This document shows, piece by piece, positions 52,097 to 61,169 of a DNA stretch of 64,000 bases; within the stretch, counting starts at the first letter, position 1; each line of letters starts with the position of its first letter. The translations under genes and the position numbers were made by a program. Location of the stretch: contig JAEPNO010000013.1 of the NCBI GenBank assembly GCA_017643365.1, positions 1-64,000 of the forward strand, given 5' to 3'. Source of the DNA: Balneolaceae bacterium (GTDB taxonomy: Bacteria > Bacteroidota > Rhodothermia > Balneolales > Balneolaceae). A model generated the notes under the pieces. It did not search any database. It was not told where the DNA came from and saw nothing but the letters and a program-made list of their open reading frames with translations.

Positions 52097-52951
52097 ATGA
52101 CAAACAAACTATGCATAATTACAGGGGCTAACTCAGGAATCGGATTCGAAACTGCCAAAGAGCTTGCCCGCCAAGGCGCTTTTATTGTGATGGTTTGCCG
52201 AAACGAAGATAAAGCCATAGCCGCTAAAAAAGCCATTCAACAAGATACACCAAGTGCCGGAATTGACATTGTGTTGTGCGACTTTTCAAGTCAGGACGAA
52301 ATTCGAAAAGCGGCCGATGAGATCATCAATAAATATGAAATAATTGATATTCTGATCAATAATCATGGGTTTATCGGCAGCGAATTTTCGGAAACCGTAG
52401 ATGGCTTTGAAAGCACATTCGCCGTTAATCATTTGGGATACTTCTTGTTCACAAATTTGTTACTACCTACGATTTTGAACTCAGGAAGTGCCCGAATTAT
52501 TAATGTAGCCTCGGAAGCCCATCGCAATGGAAAGTTCGATCCTGAAAATCTTCAGATGAAGGACAATTATAAATCGTGGGAAGCCTATGGTAATTCAAAA
52601 TTATTCAACATCCTTTTTACGATCGAGTTAGCGGAGCGACTTAAAGGAACTGGGGTTACGGCAAATTGCTTGCATCCGGGTGTAGTGAAAACAAATTTTA
52701 GTGCAGGATTGAACCCGATTTTTAAACTTTTTTGGTGGATGGGGCAGCCTTTTATGAAAACTGAAAAAGAGGGAGCAGCAACCACTATTTATTTGGCAAC
52801 ATCGCCCGAAGTGGAAGAAGTAAACGGTGCGTATTTTGCTGATTGCAAAGTTAAAACACCTCGAAAGCAAGCCATGGATCCCGAAGCAGCCAGAAAGCTA
52901 TGGGAAATCAGTGAGGAATTAACCGAGCTTAATAAGGAGACAATTTTGTGA
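52097..52951 (+). CDS. Short-chain dehydrogenase (retinol-dehydrogenase-like)
   Basis: A 284-residue SDR. Cofactor motif TGANSGIG (9-16), NNHG at 88-91 in place of NNAG, S139, Y164 and K168 (YGNSKLF). The N-terminal R35 after the second strand fits NADP(H). This group (RDH/WWOX-like) often acts on retinal-like or lipid carbonyls, but the substrate here is unknown. It overlaps the next gene by GTGA. Confidence 0.9.
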   Translation: MTNKLCIITGANSGIGFETAKELARQGAFIVMVCRNEDKAIAAKKAIQQDTPSAGIDIVLCDFSSQDEIRKAADEIINKYEIIDILINNHGFIGSEFSETVDGFESTFAVNHLGYFLFTNLLLPTILNSGSARIINVASEAHRNGKFDPENLQMKDNYKSWEAYGNSKLFNILFTIELAERLKGTGVTANCLHPGVVKTNFSAGLNPIFKLFWWMGQPFMKTEKEGAATTIYLATSPEVEEVNGAYFADCKVKTPRKQAMDPEAARKLWEISEELTELNKETIL

Positions 52952-53319
52952 AACCAAACATCTCGCATTTCGCGGCAATTTTTCCGGCAAAAGATCCTGA
53001 ATCCCTAGCAAATTGGTATGCTGAAAAACTTGGTTTCGAAATCACCTTTAAATGGGGCGAGCCGGTCGATTACATCGTAACTAACAGAGAACACAAGGTT
53101 TCGATTCATTTTAGCAAGTCGGATAATGAAAATCTACAACCGAGTATGCTATATGTATTTTGCGAAGATGTAGACGCAATACATGCGGAATTTGTAAAGA
53201 ATGGAGTGGATAAGTTGTCAGCTTTGGAAGATCAGGAGTATCAGATGCGGGATTTTGATGTGGTAGATCCGGTTGGCAATCGATTAACTTTTGGAATGGG
53301 GATTGGAGAGGAATCTTAA
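52948..53319 (+). CDS. VOC-family (glyoxalase/bleomycin-resistance-like) protein
   Basis: A 123-residue single-module vicinal-oxygen-chelate protein with FPAKDPESLANWYAEKLGF at the start and DFDVVDPVGNRLTFGMG at the end. GTG start coupled to the SDR gene. Substrate and metal use are unknown. Its stop shares TTAA with the convergent phospholipase D-like gene. Confidence 0.85.
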   Translation: MKPNISHFAAIFPAKDPESLANWYAEKLGFEITFKWGEPVDYIVTNREHKVSIHFSKSDNENLQPSMLYVFCEDVDAIHAEFVKNGVDKLSALEDQEYQMRDFDVVDPVGNRLTFGMGIGEES

Positions 53320-54458
53320 ATTTCTTGCTTAATCACTCTAATTGCAGATTCATACACTCGCTTGATGATGGGTCTACGCTTCCAGCGCTGGCGCGTTATT
53401 TTTTCGGTATGAGTTAAATCTTCTTCGAAATGTGCGTTTAAGGTTGAATTTAACTCTTTATCAATGGCTACAAGATTGATCTCGTCGTCTTTTAACATCG
53501 AACGATGATTAAAGTTTGCACTTCCAAAGCACGAAACATCATCATCAATCATTAATAGTTTTGCGTGCATCATCGTTTTCTGGTAGTAATAGAGTTGCAC
53601 TCCAGCTCCCAATAATGGCTCGAAAATATCTTCAGCGGCTATTTTAGAAACACGTTTATCAGTATGATTGCCCGGTAAGATGATCTTTACATCCACGCCT
53701 TCTTCGGCTTTTTGGCAAAGTAGTTTTACCAATGCTTGATCGGGGTTAAAGTAGGCCGTACACAGATGAATTTGCTCTTTTGCACTAGACAATAGCGTTT
53801 GATACAACAGTACAATATCACTCCATCGCACCGAAGCAGATGTGCGTAATACAAGAATTTCTGTTGAGCCTGTGGCAGGTACATTATCTGTTTGAAATAA
53901 ATCGGTATCTAAAGCATCGGTAGCTTCCACCCAATTTTCTACAAAAGCTGATTTTATTCCACGAACAGCAGGACCTTGAATTTTGAAGTGAGTTTCACGC
54001 CATTCCTGTGGATTTCGAGCATTTCCTTCCCATTCTTTGGCTATTCCAACACCGCCTGTAAATGCGATCTCGTCATCACATATAAGAATTTTTCGATGTG
54101 TTCGGTTATCCGATTTCCAAATTTTCCATCTGGCTAAAGGCCTGAACCAAATTACATGCGCACCTGCTTGTTTCATCTGATCAAGCAGGGTTTTATTCAT
54201 AGGTAGGGCGCCAAATGCGTCGAGCAATACCCGAACGGGGATGCCTTCTTTGGCTTTATTTGCAAGGGCTTGAGCGAATTGATCGGCAATATTTCCTTCC
54301 CAATAAACAAAGGTTAGAAAATCGACGCTTTTAGTAGCGTTTTCGATCGCCGAGAGCATCGCAGGAAATATTTCATCCCCATTTTTCAACACTTCAATAG
54401 TGTTGCCTTGGGTAAATGGAATTCCTACGGTTTGCTCTAATAGCGAGGTTGTGTTCAC
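53316..54458 (-). CDS. Phospholipase D-like protein (cardiolipin synthase family)
   Basis: 380 residues with two HKD motifs: H121-x-K123-x4-D128 (HRKILICDDE) and HAKLLMIDDDV near residue 298, each followed by the GS/GG-type motif (FTGG; FGSANF). There is no N-terminal membrane anchor of the usual ClsA type, which fits the ClsB-like group. A role in cardiolipin or phosphatidyl exchange is inferred. Confidence 0.88.
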   Translation of the reverse strand: MNTTSLLEQTVGIPFTQGNTIEVLKNGDEIFPAMLSAIENATKSVDFLTFVYWEGNIADQFAQALANKAKEGIPVRVLLDAFGALPMNKTLLDQMKQAGAHVIWFRPLARWKIWKSDNRTHRKILICDDEIAFTGGVGIAKEWEGNARNPQEWRETHFKIQGPAVRGIKSAFVENWVEATDALDTDLFQTDNVPATGSTEILVLRTSASVRWSDIVLLYQTLLSSAKEQIHLCTAYFNPDQALVKLLCQKAEEGVDVKIILPGNHTDKRVSKIAAEDIFEPLLGAGVQLYYYQKTMMHAKLLMIDDDVSCFGSANFNHRSMLKDDEINLVAIDKELNSTLNAHFEEDLTHTEKITRQRWKRRPIIKRVYESAIRVIKQEI

Positions 54459-54465
54459 TTAGGTA

Positions 54466-54633
54466 TTATGCATTGGTGGGTTTATTCCCAACAATAAGCG
54501 ATAATACGAAGAGAGCTACAAATACAAAGAAAAGAATTTTAGCAATTCCTACTGCGGCTCCGGCAATTCCTCCAAAACCAAAAATTGCAGCTACAATTGC
54601 GATTAGTAAAAAAGATACACTCCAGCGTAACAT
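54466..54633 (-). CDS. Small DUF1328 (YtjA-like) membrane protein
   Basis: A 55-residue protein, opening [16 protein letters not shown] and containing [19 protein letters not shown]. Two closely spaced hydrophobic helices and the glycine motif match the DUF1328 family. A good Shine-Dalgarno AGGAG lies 6 nt before the ATG. It is just downstream of the other small membrane gene and before the phospholipase D-like gene. Stress-related family of unknown function. Confidence 0.88.
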   Translation of the reverse strand: MLRWSVSFLLIAIVAAIFGFGGIAGAAVGIAKILFFVFVALFVLSLIVGNKPTNA

Positions 54634-54645
54634 ATATTCTCCTTT

Positions 54646-54843
54646 CTATTTTGATCGCGCTACTACAAGCCCAACGAGCATAACAACACCGGATATAATT
54701 ACCGGAGTAATGTCGCCGGTGCTTACGGCTACGTCTGCTCCAAATGCTTCAAAAGATTCAGAGTTTTGAAAATATTGATATCCAAAATAGAGCAAACCGA
54801 GTAATCCACCGCCTGCAAGTATGCTTCCAATAGTGCGTTTCAT
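54646..54843 (-). CDS. Small two-helix membrane protein, DUF3185-like
   Basis: 65 residues: helix 1 (IGSILAGGGLLGLLYFGYQY), a linker with NSESFEAFG and STGDITP, helix 2 (VIISGVVMLVGLVVARSK). The spacing and linker resemble DUF3185, moderate confidence. It lies 12 nt upstream of the DUF1328 gene, so the two are likely co-transcribed. Confidence 0.72.
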   Translation of the reverse strand: MKRTIGSILAGGGLLGLLYFGYQYFQNSESFEAFGADVAVSTGDITPVIISGVVMLVGLVVARSK

Positions 54844-54940
54844 AATGTAATTTTTGTTATTGTTTCACTATTGGATAGGTCGTTGAGAACAAAATGTTCC
54901 AAATTTGTAGCTTAAAGGCTGATTTTGGTCAAACTTGCAG

Positions 54941-55606
54941 TTACTCTTTGATGTGGCGGGTAAGCACCTCGCTCATATAATCGAAGAAAGGACGGATAGC
55001 CAAAAAGGCTTTTACCACTTCAAACACAAAGTCTTCCGATCGAGCTTCCTCATCGCTGAACGACTTCATAAAGGTGAAGGATTTGAAGCGAATCAGATCG
55101 ATGTTGGGATGGTCTTTGGCAAAACCTTTCGGTGCAGTTTTAACTTGTTCACCCTGTAATTCACCCCAAGTTTCTTTGAACTCTGAATTGGTTAGAATGG
55201 CTCGTAGTGGGTTTGCATCGTGAGCAAGTTCATCGCGAATAAGTTTCAAATCAGCTGAATTAGGATTCCAAAATCCAACACCTAAAAACACGTTCCCGGG
55301 CTCGAAATGAACGTAATATCCACCACGAAGCCATTTGGTGGCACGTTTTAAACTTCCGGATAGCGATGTCTTGTACGGGGATTTATCCTTGCTGAATCGC
55401 ACATCTCTGTAAATCCTAAACATCGATTTCTTGCCCGATTCATTCTCGATGTTGTCCACTTTTTTCACCTCGCCGATTAAGGTGTCCATAAAATCAGCCA
55501 CATTTTGGTGCGCTTGCTGATACCGTGGTTTGTGCTCATTAAACCAATCGCGGTTGTTGTTCTTTTTTAGATCGGATAAGAATTCAAAGGTGTTTGAGTC
55601 AATCAT
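54941..55606 (-). CDS. DUF2461 domain protein
   Basis: 221 residues. Family signatures are FLSDLKKNNNRDWFNEHK at the start, FRIYRDVRFSKDKSPYK and GGYYVHFEPGNVFLGVGFW. The function is unknown. Preceded by a lipoprotein gene with 18 nt between. Confidence 0.93.
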   Translation of the reverse strand: MIDSNTFEFLSDLKKNNNRDWFNEHKPRYQQAHQNVADFMDTLIGEVKKVDNIENESGKKSMFRIYRDVRFSKDKSPYKTSLSGSLKRATKWLRGGYYVHFEPGNVFLGVGFWNPNSADLKLIRDELAHDANPLRAILTNSEFKETWGELQGEQVKTAPKGFAKDHPNIDLIRFKSFTFMKSFSDEEARSEDFVFEVVKAFLAIRPFFDYMSEVLTRHIKE

Positions 55607-55624
55607 GAGTTTGGGAAGATTTGT

Positions 55625-56098
55625 TTAGTAAGAGCGAGGCCTTGTGTCGGGTTCAGCAATTCGTTGCATTCGCGAAAACGGGAAATCATTACAACCCGTT
55701 CGTGGTGTTTCAGGGTTTACCGTGGCAAAGTTTTCGGCATCCAAGGCAGTTTCGGCGTTAAATACACTTAAGCAAAAGGCCCATTCGAAAGGCGACATGT
55801 TTTCGAGTTGAATCCAATCGATGCGCGTCCATTTTCCGGGATCATAACTATTCGCCGAATCGTTCTGAGCAATCAAAAACTGTTGATCGAGCGCCCATTT
55901 CTTTATGTGATAATTATCATTAGGTAAAAGAATGAACAAAGAATCCGAAACCAAATATTGAATTCCATAATCATCCTCGAAAGTGCCCAATACATAATCA
56001 GGGGGAGAAGGCTCCGATAGATTTGGGGTATTTTTTTTATTACTGCAATTCAGAGAAAAGAATATCGAAAACATGACAAAAAGGGTGCAGGTTCTCAT
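55625..56098 (-). CDS. Hypothetical lipoprotein
   Basis: 157 residues with a lipoprotein signal (FSIFFSLNCS, lipobox LNC). The rest (DDYGIQYLVSDSLFILLP ... WTRIDWIQLENMSPFEWAF) is unrecognised. The ATG overlaps the stop of the YdeI-like gene by ATGA. Confidence 0.72.
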   Translation of the reverse strand: MRTCTLFVMFSIFFSLNCSNKKNTPNLSEPSPPDYVLGTFEDDYGIQYLVSDSLFILLPNDNYHIKKWALDQQFLIAQNDSANSYDPGKWTRIDWIQLENMSPFEWAFCLSVFNAETALDAENFATVNPETPRTGCNDFPFSRMQRIAEPDTRPRSY

Positions 56099-56724
56099 TT
56101 CGTTTTCTTTCCCGCTTTAAGCAATTCGATAGTTTTAAGAATCCGGCGCTCTCGCGTTTCAGGTTTTTTGGCTTGATGAATCCATCCCACATATTCACGT
56201 TTATATGTGTAGGCAATTTCATCAAAGAACGCTTGGGCATCGGGGTTTTCATCTAACAACCGTTGTAAGTCTTCGGGCGGAGTAACGGTTTTCGTGACTC
56301 TGTCAACGCCCGGTGGGTCTTGCCCAAATGTGGATGGCTTTTTACGCTCTTCAACTTTCACTAGGCGCATACTCGACCAATCGTCATCAACAGAAATCAG
56401 CCGGACAGGCTCCATTCCGTACTCTTTAATAATGTTCCAGGTAGTGTCTCGGTTCAAATTGGTTGGAATCGAGCCGGTTTTTTTTGGATAACTCAACCAA
56501 AGCAATCCCTGTGGTTTTAAGTGTTTATCCGCTTTTGGTAAAAACTGCCCAATTTCGTTTTCATCCTTTGCAAATAGGATCACCGAATCATAATTATGGT
56601 CCTTAAAATGATTGTATTGAATGCGAATTCCTTCGAATAACGGATGTACTCCCGGATTCGAATTCAGCAGCAATACCGAATACTCTTCTTTCAGCTGAAA
56701 TTTTTTTGCCAGCGTTGTTGCCAT
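56095..56724 (-). CDS. YdeI/OmpD-associated-like protein
   Basis: 209 residues. The C-terminal ~75 residues carry the YdeI/OmdA pattern (TPPEDLQRLLDENPDAQAFF ... WIHQAKKPETRERRILKTIE). The N-terminal ~120 residues have a DUF3052-like fold (LLNSNPGVHPLFEGI). ATG 56724 with GGAG upstream is chosen over a start 22 codons earlier. Members are described as bacteriocin-protection-like or of unknown function. Confidence 0.82.
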   Translation of the reverse strand: MATTLAKKFQLKEEYSVLLLNSNPGVHPLFEGIRIQYNHFKDHNYDSVILFAKDENEIGQFLPKADKHLKPQGLLWLSYPKKTGSIPTNLNRDTTWNIIKEYGMEPVRLISVDDDWSSMRLVKVEERKKPSTFGQDPPGVDRVTKTVTPPEDLQRLLDENPDAQAFFDEIAYTYKREYVGWIHQAKKPETRERRILKTIELLKAGKKTK

Positions 56725-56948
56725 AACTCCTTCTGTTAGATACCAAACAGAAAGTGCAAAAAAACAATCAAACATGTTGATGTTGCCCATTAAAACTTCG
56801 ACTAACTGGATGAATGCTTCGGTCCTACATCACTAAAGTGCAAACAGGCCTGTAAAAATTTTAGCCGAAGTGCCTTTTTTTTTGGAAAAGCCTGAATATG
56901 CTTTAGATTTTGCGCACCAAGCTAGTATGATCTAACTAACCAATTCCT

Positions 56949-58262
56949 ATGAAAAATATTAATGCTCGACTAAGCCTCATGATGTTCCTTCAATTCTTCA
57001 TCTGGGGTGCTTTTTTTGTAACCATGGGGGCGTATTTACTTGAAGTGTTTAAAGGCGAAGAAGGCTTAAATTCCATAATTGGCTCGGCCTACGCCACCCA
57101 TAATTGGGCCGGTTTACTGGCTCCGGTTTTTGTTGGTTTGATCGCCGATCGATTTTTTAATGCCGAAAAGGTAAATGCAATCTCGCATTTATTGGGCGCG
57201 GGATTATTATGGTATGCATCAACCATTACCGAGCCGGGCTTATTTATTTGGATCATGTTGGCCTACTTTATGTTGTACATGCCAACTTTGGCATTGGTGA
57301 ACGCCATTGCCTTCGCAAACATCAACGACCCGGATACGGAGTTTCCTAAAATCAGAGCTTGGGGCACCATCGGCTGGATTCTGGCCGGATTTATTGTTGC
57401 TCAAACTGTACTAGGCTTTTTTGAGATTCCTTTGTTAGGATGGATTACCGGTATAGAAAGCAATATCCAATCCACCGACATCCCGTTAAAAGTGAGTGCG
57501 GTAATTTCGGTACTGTATGGTTTGTATAGTTTCACATTACCAGAAACGCCTCCATCAGCCAAAGGGGAAAAATTCGACCTCAAACAAGCGTTAGGACTAG
57601 ATGCAGTAAAATTATTAACGGATAAAAACTTCGCTGTTTTCTCTTTTTGCTGCTTTGCAATCAGTATTCCACTCGCATTTTATTACGCCCGAACAAACGA
57701 CTTTATAGCTGCAGTAGCTTTTGGCGCAGAATCGCCTTCTTTTATGGCTATTGGACAGATAAGCGAAGTTCTTTTTATGCTGGCGATTCCGTTTTTCTTA
57801 ACTCGATTAGGAGTAAAATGGATGCTCCTCGTTGGAATGCTTGCCTGGACCGCTCGATATTTTCTATTCGGATTCTTCCCTAGTTCAACAGCATTAGTGA
57901 TTTTGGGAATCGCATTACATGGTATTTGCTACGATTTCTTTTTTGTAACCGGTCAGCTTTACGTGGATAAGAAAGCCCCCAAACATTTGCGAGCGAGTGC
58001 GCAAGGCTTTTTTAATTTACTTACCTACGGTGCGGGTATGTTGATTGGAAACTACGTATTGGGTTGGTGGGGCGATAACATTGCCTTAGATGGTTCTACA
58101 AGCGAAGGTTGGTTATCAGGAGCTCAATCGTTTTGGGTGATGCCGGGTGTAGTTGCGCTTGGGGTAGCGGCATTGTTTTTCCTCACATTTTGGGACAAAG
58201 AAGCAGACAATAAAATCCAAAAAGAAACAGATTTAAACCCTTCATCCTTCATAGATTTATGA
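56949..58262 (+). CDS. MFS nucleoside/sugar permease (NHS family)
   Basis: A 437-residue twelve-helix transporter. The conserved opening LSLMMFLQFFIWGAFFVTMG, the GLIADRFF loop and PKIRAWGTIGWILAGF match the nucleoside:H+ symporter group used in Bacteroidota sugar clusters. It overlaps the dehydrogenase by ATGA, so substrate import and oxidation are coupled. The exact substrate is unknown. Confidence 0.88.
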   Translation: MKNINARLSLMMFLQFFIWGAFFVTMGAYLLEVFKGEEGLNSIIGSAYATHNWAGLLAPVFVGLIADRFFNAEKVNAISHLLGAGLLWYASTITEPGLFIWIMLAYFMLYMPTLALVNAIAFANINDPDTEFPKIRAWGTIGWILAGFIVAQTVLGFFEIPLLGWITGIESNIQSTDIPLKVSAVISVLYGLYSFTLPETPPSAKGEKFDLKQALGLDAVKLLTDKNFAVFSFCCFAISIPLAFYYARTNDFIAAVAFGAESPSFMAIGQISEVLFMLAIPFFLTRLGVKWMLLVGMLAWTARYFLFGFFPSSTALVILGIALHGICYDFFFVTGQLYVDKKAPKHLRASAQGFFNLLTYGAGMLIGNYVLGWWGDNIALDGSTSEGWLSGAQSFWVMPGVVALGVAALFFLTFWDKEADNKIQKETDLNPSSFIDL

Positions 58263-59425
58263 GTTTAGCGAAGCGAAAACTGCGAATGGGAATGATTGGC
58301 GGAGGTGTTGGCGCTTTTATCGGTGCTGTTCATCGCCTTGCAGCAAACCTGGATGGACAGATTGAATTGGTTTGTGGAGCCTTTAGTAGCAATCCCGAAA
58401 AATCGAAACAAACCGGCGAAGAACTTTTTCTGGATGATGACCGCGTATATGGTTCGTTCAAAGAAATGATTGAAACGGAATCAAAATTACCTGAAGATAA
58501 GCGCATGGATTTTGTCTCCATCGTTACGCCCAATCACGTGCATGCCGAGCCCGCGTTAATGGCCCTTGAATATGGATTCCCGGTGATTATCGATAAACCA
58601 CTCTGCTTTAACATGGACGAAGCCATGGCTATCCAAAACAAAGTAAAGGAAACAGGATTACCGCTGGCACTCACGCATACCTACACCGGATACCCGATGG
58701 TGAAAGAAGCGCGACAGCTTGTTAAAAGTGGGAAATTTGGCGCTATCCGAAAAGTGATGATGGAATATCCCCAAGGTTGGCTTTCTGAGAGATTGGAAGA
58801 CACCGATCAAAAACAAGCTGCCTGGAGAACCGACCCACGTAAATCGGGCAAGAGCGGTGCCTATGGCGATATAGGTACGCATGCAGCTAATATGGGTGAG
58901 TATGTTTCAGGCTTACAAATCACCAAAGTGCTGTCGATGGTTAAAAAGATTGTCCCCGGACGATTGTTGGATGATGACGCAAGCGCGTTTATGGAATTTG
59001 AAGGCGGCATTCCGGGAGTATTAACGGTTTCGCAAGTTTCAGCAGGTGAGGAAAATGCGATCAGAGTTCGGGTGTATGGCGAAAAGGGCGGACTTGAATG
59101 GACGCAACGCGATCCTAATACTTTGTTGGTAAAATGGAACGACAAACCCGACGAGGTTTATCGAACCGGAACGGGATATGTAAGCGAAGCCGCGCAAGCA
59201 AATTCAAGAACACCGGCTGGACATCCCGAAGGTTATCTGGAAGCGTTCGCAAACATTTATCGAAATTTTGCCATGCACTTGAGAGCAATTGATGCAGGTG
59301 AGGATCACAATATGAATATCTTCGATTATCCAGAAGTTGATGATGGAGTTCATGGTATGAGCCTGGTTGATGCTGTGATTGAATCCACCGAAAAAGGAAA
59401 TATTTGGGTAAACGTAAAGCACTAA
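58259..59425 (+). CDS. Gfo/Idh/MocA-family oxidoreductase
   Basis: A 388-residue dehydrogenase. N-terminal Rossmann fold with RMGMIGGGVGAFIGAVHR, then VTPNHVHAEPALMALE and VIIDKPL with the family's EKP-like lysine. The C-terminal domain has GDIGTHAANMGEYVSG. Members oxidise cyclic polyols or sugars with NAD(P). It sits between the permease and the isomerase gene. Confidence 0.92.
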   Translation: MSLAKRKLRMGMIGGGVGAFIGAVHRLAANLDGQIELVCGAFSSNPEKSKQTGEELFLDDDRVYGSFKEMIETESKLPEDKRMDFVSIVTPNHVHAEPALMALEYGFPVIIDKPLCFNMDEAMAIQNKVKETGLPLALTHTYTGYPMVKEARQLVKSGKFGAIRKVMMEYPQGWLSERLEDTDQKQAAWRTDPRKSGKSGAYGDIGTHAANMGEYVSGLQITKVLSMVKKIVPGRLLDDDASAFMEFEGGIPGVLTVSQVSAGEENAIRVRVYGEKGGLEWTQRDPNTLLVKWNDKPDEVYRTGTGYVSEAAQANSRTPAGHPEGYLEAFANIYRNFAMHLRAIDAGEDHNMNIFDYPEVDDGVHGMSLVDAVIESTEKGNIWVNVKH

Positions 59426-59431
59426 AAGATT

Positions 59432-60487
59432 ATGAAAACCATTAAAGGACCGGCAATTTTTTTAGCCCAATTCATCGACGAAAAAGCACCGTTTAATTCT
59501 TTAGATGGGCTTTGTAAATGGGCTTCTGATTTAGGCTACAAAGGCATTCAAATTCCAACTCTGGATTCTTGGCTGATAAATCTTGATAAAGCGGCTGAAA
59601 GCCAAACCTATTGCGATGAGTTGAAAGGTAGAATCAATGAGTATGGGTTAGAGATCACCGAGTTGTCTACACATTTGCAGGGGCAATTGGTAGCAGTGCA
59701 CCCGGCATACGATTTGATGTTTGATAATTTTGCCCCCGATGCCGTTAAGGGAAATCCAAAAGCACGAACCGAATGGGCGGTGGATCATGTAAAAAAAGCA
59801 GCGATCGCCAGTCGACGATTAGGAATCAGTGCTCATGCAACCTTTTCAGGTTCATTGATCTGGCCGTATTGGCATCCATGGCCGCAACAACCGGATGGGT
59901 TAGTTGATCAAGGTTTTGAAGAACTCGCAAAGCGATGGGTTCCTATTTTGGATGTGTTTGAGGAGAACGGTGTGGATGCCTGCTACGAAATTCACCCCGG
60001 CGAAGACTTACACGATGGAGTTACTTTCGAGCGCTTTCTAGAGGCAACAAATCACCATAATCGAGCAAAGATTCTGTACGATCCCAGCCATTTTGTGCTG
60101 CAACAACTGGACTATCTCACTTATATCGATCATTACCATGAATACATTAAAGCGTTTCATGTAAAAGATTCGGAGTTTAAACCGAATGGAAAAAAGGGCG
60201 CTTTTGGCGGATACGGAACCTGGAAAGATCGAGCGGGTCGATATCGATCACCCGGTGATGGGCAAATCGACTTTAAAACTATCTTCACAAAATTAACCGA
60301 ATATGGCTGCGATGTTTGGGCCGTGATGGAGTGGGAGTGTTGTATAAAAAGTCCGGAACAAGGTGCCCGTGAAGGAGCAGGATTTATTCAATCGCATATT
60401 ATAGAAGCAACTGAAAAAGTATTTGATGACTTTGCGGGCGGTGATATTGATGAAGCCACCAATCGAAAAATTATGGGGCTTGATTAG
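59432..60487 (+). CDS. Sugar phosphate isomerase/epimerase (xylose isomerase-like TIM barrel)
   Basis: A 351-residue TIM-barrel enzyme with metal-ligand candidates in YEIHPGEDLHDG, LYDPSHFVLQQLDY, FHVKDSEFKPNGK and VMEWECC. The family acts on keto/aldo sugars or inositol-like substrates. With the upstream dehydrogenase and permease it forms a sugar or inositol catabolic set; the substrate cannot be named from sequence. Confidence 0.9.
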   Translation: MKTIKGPAIFLAQFIDEKAPFNSLDGLCKWASDLGYKGIQIPTLDSWLINLDKAAESQTYCDELKGRINEYGLEITELSTHLQGQLVAVHPAYDLMFDNFAPDAVKGNPKARTEWAVDHVKKAAIASRRLGISAHATFSGSLIWPYWHPWPQQPDGLVDQGFEELAKRWVPILDVFEENGVDACYEIHPGEDLHDGVTFERFLEATNHHNRAKILYDPSHFVLQQLDYLTYIDHYHEYIKAFHVKDSEFKPNGKKGAFGGYGTWKDRAGRYRSPGDGQIDFKTIFTKLTEYGCDVWAVMEWECCIKSPEQGAREGAGFIQSHIIEATEKVFDDFAGGDIDEATNRKIMGLD

Positions 60488-61113
60488 TCGCTAACTTCAG
60501 GCGTTTGTTCATCTGGCCACAATTGAACCTCGTTGCCAAATGGGTCTTCGATAATTACTCTAGAGGCTAATTGAATAAAGCGAGGAATTGTGAAGGTATA
60601 TTCGCTTGCAAAAGCGGCATCGCAATCTTGATCCGGTGTGGATTTAAATAACCAGACTTTCAAATCATTGGAGAAATTAGCAGGATGCTCTAATTGAAAC
60701 GCATGTCCATCATCGCAACCGGAATAGTTTACTGTCAGTGTAAGTTCGTTGTTATCAACCAATGGTTCCGGGTCTTCTATCGAAATTGAATATTCGTACC
60801 CATAAACGTTATAGCGTGCTTCATCAATTATTAAAAATGTTGCGAGTTGAGTAATCCATATTGGCTCATTATCTACCGGTACTTTTACAATGTAACCGTT
60901 CCCTAAGGGTCGATCTATTTCAAACTCATGCTCCTGGGCAGTTTTTTCGAGGTCTTCGTACGTGGCACCTTGTTCTAAAAGAACAAATACCTCACCCTTA
61001 ATATATTCGAGAGCAATTTCAGTACCCTGATCGTTAGTGGTAAAACATGCTTGAGTTGAAACAAGAACAACAGCGAGTAAAAGTAGTCTGGAGATGTTTT
61101 TTATATCTGGCAT
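60484..61113 (-). CDS. Hypothetical lipoprotein
   Basis: 209 residues from ATG 61113. The lipoprotein signal is LLLLAVVLVSTQAC. A first part (EVFVLLEQGATYEDLEKTAQ) resembles inhibitor-I9-like ferredoxin folds only weakly. A beta-rich second half has two cysteines (NYSGCDDGHAFQ; DQDCDAAF). The function is unknown. Confidence 0.75.
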   Translation of the reverse strand: MPDIKNISRLLLLAVVLVSTQACFTTNDQGTEIALEYIKGEVFVLLEQGATYEDLEKTAQEHEFEIDRPLGNGYIVKVPVDNEPIWITQLATFLIIDEARYNVYGYEYSISIEDPEPLVDNNELTLTVNYSGCDDGHAFQLEHPANFSNDLKVWLFKSTPDQDCDAAFASEYTFTIPRFIQLASRVIIEDPFGNEVQLWPDEQTPEVSD

Positions 61114-61169
61114 AATAGTTTTTTCTCTCTGAATAAACGCCAATTTTGTAAATATAGTGCCTTATCAAT